Shown here one piece after another: positions 15,964-18,411 of a stretch of DNA of 18,411 bases. The stretch's first letter is position 1. Every line of letters begins with the position of its first letter. A model generated the notes under the pieces. It was given only the letters and a program-made list of their open reading frames with translations. It ran no database searches and had not been told where the DNA came from. A program made the translations under genes and the position numbers. This DNA is from JAHWJX01 sp036386655 (GTDB taxonomy: Bacteria; Pseudomonadota; Alphaproteobacteria; Caulobacterales; Caulobacteraceae): assembly GCA_036386655.1 (NCBI GenBank), contig DASVVG010000062.1, positions 1-18,411 of the forward strand, given 5' to 3'.

Positions 15964-17355
15964 TCAGCGGGCGGAGCGGCGGCTCTCGCCGATCGCTTCG
16001 AGGTCGTCCTTGCTGGGGTCGGAGGCCAGCACGATGTCCGTCGCGCGCCGCCACTGGGGCGATCCCTTCTCCAGCTTCTCCCGCGCGCGCATGGCGAAGA
16101 TGCGGGCCTGCTCCTCGTCGCGCAGCGCGAAGTGCGCTTCGGCGGCGGCGAGGCGCGCGCGGCCGTCATCGCCCTTGGCGTCGTACGCCTGGGAGAGCAG
16201 CCGCCAGGCGAAGGAGTTGTCGTTCTCCAGCAGGAGCGCACGGTCGAGTTCCGCAATGGCCTCGTCGCCGCGGGCCTTGGTGTCGATGGCGAGCAGCGTC
16301 TGCGCCAGGTTCACGCGGAGGAGAGACGCCGTGGGCTTCAGCTCGACCGACTTGCGGTGCGGCGCCTCGGCCTCTTTGACCCGGCCGTTCTCGAACAGGA
16401 TCTGGCCCTTCAGCTCCCAGAGGTACGGGTTGGCGGGCTGCTCCTGCAGCAGCGCGTCCACGGCCTTCAGCGCCTTGTCCGGCTCGCTGCCTCGATAGTA
16501 GGCGATGGCGCGGGCGTAGCGGGCCGGGAAGGACGTGTCCTTCTCCTTGTACTTCACGAAGGTCTGCTGAGCCGGATTGAGGAAGGCCTCGAGCTTGGCC
16601 TTCATCAGCGCGTGCTTCGCGATCGCCTCCGGCGAGTCGGCGACGCTGTGGTGCGGAGACTTCGACACCCGGGACTGGAGCCGGCCGATACGGTCGGCGG
16701 AGAGGGGGTGACTGCGGAAGTAGGCGTACCGCCGCGCTTCGGAGAAGACCTCCTGGTAGCGGTAGCTGTTGAAGAACTCGACGAGGCCCTTGCCGCTCTG
16801 CCCCGCCTTCTCGAGGTAGGTCGCGCCGGCCTGGTCGGCGGCGCCTTCCTGCACCCGCGAGTAGCCCAGCGCGCCGAGCGTGCCGAACTGGCCGGAACTC
16901 GCCATCAGCGCGGCGCCCGCGCCGGGCTGCCCTGCGAATGCCGCCAGCACGCCGAGACCCATGCTCAGGATGAAAGGCTTCAGCCCCGCGCGCATCATCT
17001 CGCCGCCCCGGACGGTGTGCCCGCCTGCCAGGTGCCCGGTCTCGTGGGCGATGACGCCGTTGAGCTGGTTGGGGGTCTTGGTTTCCAGGATCAGGCCGGT
17101 GTGCAGCCCGATGATCTGGCCCTGGGTCGCGAACGCGTTGAGTTCCTTGTCGTTGACGATCAGGATCTCGACGTCCTTCGGCTCGAGCCCCGCGGCCTGG
17201 AAGATCGGGTCCGCCTGCTCGTGCAGGATCTCCTCGATCTCGGTGTCGCGGATCAGGCTCTGCGCCTGCGCGAACGACGAGGCGAACAGCCCCGCGGCGA
17301 GGCCGAGGGCGGCCGCCGAAACAGCGAAGACGCGGGCGGCTCTGCGCTCAGCCAT
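15964..17355 (-). CDS. Periplasmic M48-family zinc metalloprotease with C-terminal TPRs (BepA/YfgC-like)
   Basis: A 463-residue protein. Residues 1-31 are a signal peptide ending FAQAQ. The peptidase domain has the zinc motif HETGH (His104, Glu105, His108), preceded by NAFATQGQIIGLHTGLI, with the third ligand Glu170 in VQEGAADQAG. Between them lies a Gly/Ala-rich hydrophobic loop (124-162). Residues about 275-440 form tetratricopeptide-like helical pairs, for example EPDKALKAVDALLQEQPANP. This two-part architecture and length match E. coli BepA (487), which assembles or degrades outer-membrane proteins such as LptD. Start: ATG at 17355 with AGGAG 8-12 nt upstream; an upstream in-frame codon at 17412 would spoil the signal peptide. 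It lies downstream of rne and upstream of the DsbA-like gene. Confidence 0.93.
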   Translation of the reverse strand: MAERRAARVFAVSAAALGLAAGLFASSFAQAQSLIRDTEIEEILHEQADPIFQAAGLEPKDVEILIVNDKELNAFATQGQIIGLHTGLILETKTPNQLNGVIAHETGHLAGGHTVRGGEMMRAGLKPFILSMGLGVLAAFAGQPGAGAALMASSGQFGTLGALGYSRVQEGAADQAGATYLEKAGQSGKGLVEFFNSYRYQEVFSEARRYAYFRSHPLSADRIGRLQSRVSKSPHHSVADSPEAIAKHALMKAKLEAFLNPAQQTFVKYKEKDTSFPARYARAIAYYRGSEPDKALKAVDALLQEQPANPYLWELKGQILFENGRVKEAEAPHRKSVELKPTASLLRVNLAQTLLAIDTKARGDEAIAELDRALLLENDNSFAWRLLSQAYDAKGDDGRARLAAAEAHFALRDEEQARIFAMRAREKLEKGSPQWRRATDIVLASDPSKDDLEAIGESRRSAR

Positions 17356-17399
17356 GGAGGGCTCCTGGGGGCGGCTCCTGCTCGCCATGACGGGACGCT

Positions 17400-17440
17400 G
17401 GCGCCCCGCCATGGCAATTTAGGGGCTCAGCCGGGGCGCC
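17400..17440 (-). terminator. Nine-bp inverted repeat spanning the rne stop codon
   Basis: GGCGCCCCG (17400-17408) and CGGGGCGCC (17432-17440) are a perfect 9-bp inverted repeat around a 23-nt loop. The loop contains the rne stop (17427-17429). The stem begins in the last codons of rne and closes before the M48 protease start. No U-tract follows, so simple intrinsic termination is uncertain; a 3'-end stabilising or read-through-limiting stem is as likely. Confidence 0.45.
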
Positions 17441-18411
17441 GCCACCAACCGCGCTTCGGCGTCGCGGGAGGGGCAGAGATCTCGGCCGGATCGGGTTGAC
17501 GCGGCGCAGCGGCCGGCGCGGCCGAGGCGACCACTTCCAGCAGTGCGGCGGCGGGTTCCGCGGGCGCCGCGGCGTGCTCGGGCGCGAGCAGAACGGCGGG
17601 CTCGTTGATCGGGGCCGCGACCACCTCCGCCAGCACCGGGGCCGGCTCAGCGGCAGGTTCGGGCTCGGGGTGCGTCTCCGGCCGGCTCTCCGCGGCCTCG
17701 GCGACCTCCGGGGCCTCCGTGGCGCTCGGAGCAGCGGCGTCCGGCTTCTTGCGGCGCACCCGCTTGCGCGGAGCGCGGGCTGGAGCTTCCGCGATCTCGG
17801 CGTCCGCACTCGCAGCTGCGGGCTCCGCTGCCGGAGCGGTGGGGCTCGGCGCCTCCGCCGGCTGTTCCTGCGGCGCGGCCGCGTCGGCCTGCGGTGCGGC
17901 GGCCTCCGGCGCGAGCGGATCGAACCATGCGTACGGGTCGCCTTCGGGTGCTCGGGCGCGGGTCCAGGCGTAGGGCTCGCCGGCGCGGCCTTCCTCGCGC
18001 AGGCGACGCCCGCCGCGGCGGCCGCGACGGCGGCGGCGGGGACGATCCTCGCCGTCACCCTCGGCGGCGGCGGGGCGGCGGGATTCCGGCTCCTCCTCCT
18101 CGGCGTCGGCTTCCGCGTCGCCGTCGGCGGCGACGCGCGGCGCCCGGTCGCCCGCCTCATCGCGACGCCCGCCGCGACGGCGGCGGCGCCGCCGGCGGCG
18201 AGCCTCCTCGCTCTCGGCGCCCGACTCCCCGGACACGGGGCGGGAGTCGCCGGCGTCCTCCTCTTCGTCCTCCTCCTCGACATCGTCGAGGGCGGCGTCT
18301 TCGGCGTCGATCGCCTCGTAGCGCGATGGACGCCGCGGCGCGGAGGCGGCTTCCTCGCGGGGCTCCGCCGCCACGGCCGAGGTGCGCTCGATCACATGCT
18401 CCGCGTGGCTC
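17427..18411 (-). CDS. rne: Ribonuclease E, C-terminal scaffold region (5' part cut by window edge)
   Basis: The frame enters from the right edge; 327 residues are visible. It opens with SHAEHVIERTSA, which matches the last strand of the RNase E/G catalytic core (HxIERT). The rest is a low-complexity, presumably disordered tail: an acidic patch EEEDEEED, arginine-rich blocks (RRRRRRRRRGGRR, then RPRRRRRGRRGGRR, then RAPRKRVRRKKP), two PYAW motifs, a long Ala/Pro/Glu stretch, and the end PKRGWWRRPG. In Caulobacter, RNase E assembles the RNA degradosome through this tail, and a C-terminal Gly-Trp-Trp motif binds PNPase; arginine blocks bind RNA. The long tail favours RNase E over RNase G. The first 18395-side GTG codon is not the true start, because the catalytic domain lies outside the window. 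Confidence 0.92.
   Translation of the reverse strand, partial: SHAEHVIERTSAVAAEPREEAASAPRRPSRYEAIDAEDAALDDVEEEDEEEDAGDSRPVSGESGAESEEARRRRRRRRRGGRRDEAGDRAPRVAADGDAEADAEEEEPESRRPAAAEGDGEDRPRRRRRGRRGGRRLREEGRAGEPYAWTRARAPEGDPYAWFDPLAPEAAAPQADAAAPQEQPAEAPSPTAPAAEPAAASADAEIAEAPARAPRKRVRRKKPDAAAPSATEAPEVAEAAESRPETHPEPEPAAEPAPVLAEVVAAPINEPAVLLAPEHAAAPAEPAAALLEVVASAAPAAAPRQPDPAEISAPPATPKRGWWRRPG

Overview
The window is GC-rich, densely packed alphaproteobacterial chromosome, most likely from the Caulobacterales (Caulobacter/Phenylobacterium type). The evidence is the gene content: an HdaA-ppk-ppx cluster, an RNase E tail ending in a Gly-Trp-Trp motif, a mitochondrial-type complex I accessory subunit (NDUFA12) next to a DUF2155 protein, and aroQ-accB-accC-aat in one run. 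Nothing looks like a prophage, insertion sequence, CRISPR array, tRNA or rRNA, and no gene-free stretch exceeds about 150 bp.

Layout. From 1 to 4048 on the minus strand lie hdaA, ppk and ppx (ppx runs off the left edge): replication-initiator inactivation plus polyphosphate synthesis and breakdown. Divergent from them on the plus strand is aspS (4142-5926). From 5930 to 9969 on the minus strand are two exported pentapeptide-repeat proteins that share the same cysteine-bearing end caps, and upstream of them a 797-residue protein that I read as a paralogue of the B12-dependent ribonucleotide reductase NrdJ. It keeps the NrdJ C-terminal TSCPD domain and zinc ribbon but has lost the radical chemistry. 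This is the most unusual gene here. From 10038 to 11148 on the plus strand are the NDUFA12-like subunit and the DUF2155 protein. From 11132 to 14117 on the minus strand is aroQ-accB-accC-aat: shikimate pathway, the first step of fatty-acid synthesis, and N-end-rule tagging. From 14193 to 15198 on the plus strand is thiS-thiG (thiamine thiazole synthesis). From 15206 to 18411 on the minus strand are the tail of rne, an M48/TPR periplasmic protease of BepA type, and a DsbA-like thioredoxin-fold lipoprotein.

Most of the window is housekeeping. Points worth a second look are the apparent pseudo-ribonucleotide reductase and its secreted pentapeptide neighbours, a paired repeat-plus-hairpin element between the two pentapeptide genes, the thiS glycine tail that doubles as the thiG ribosome-binding site, short-motif candidates and a stop-codon hairpin at the rne 3' end, and an AspRS carrying a histidine typical of non-discriminating enzymes. 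Family assignments rest on motifs read by eye and on remembered family sequences; no search was run.
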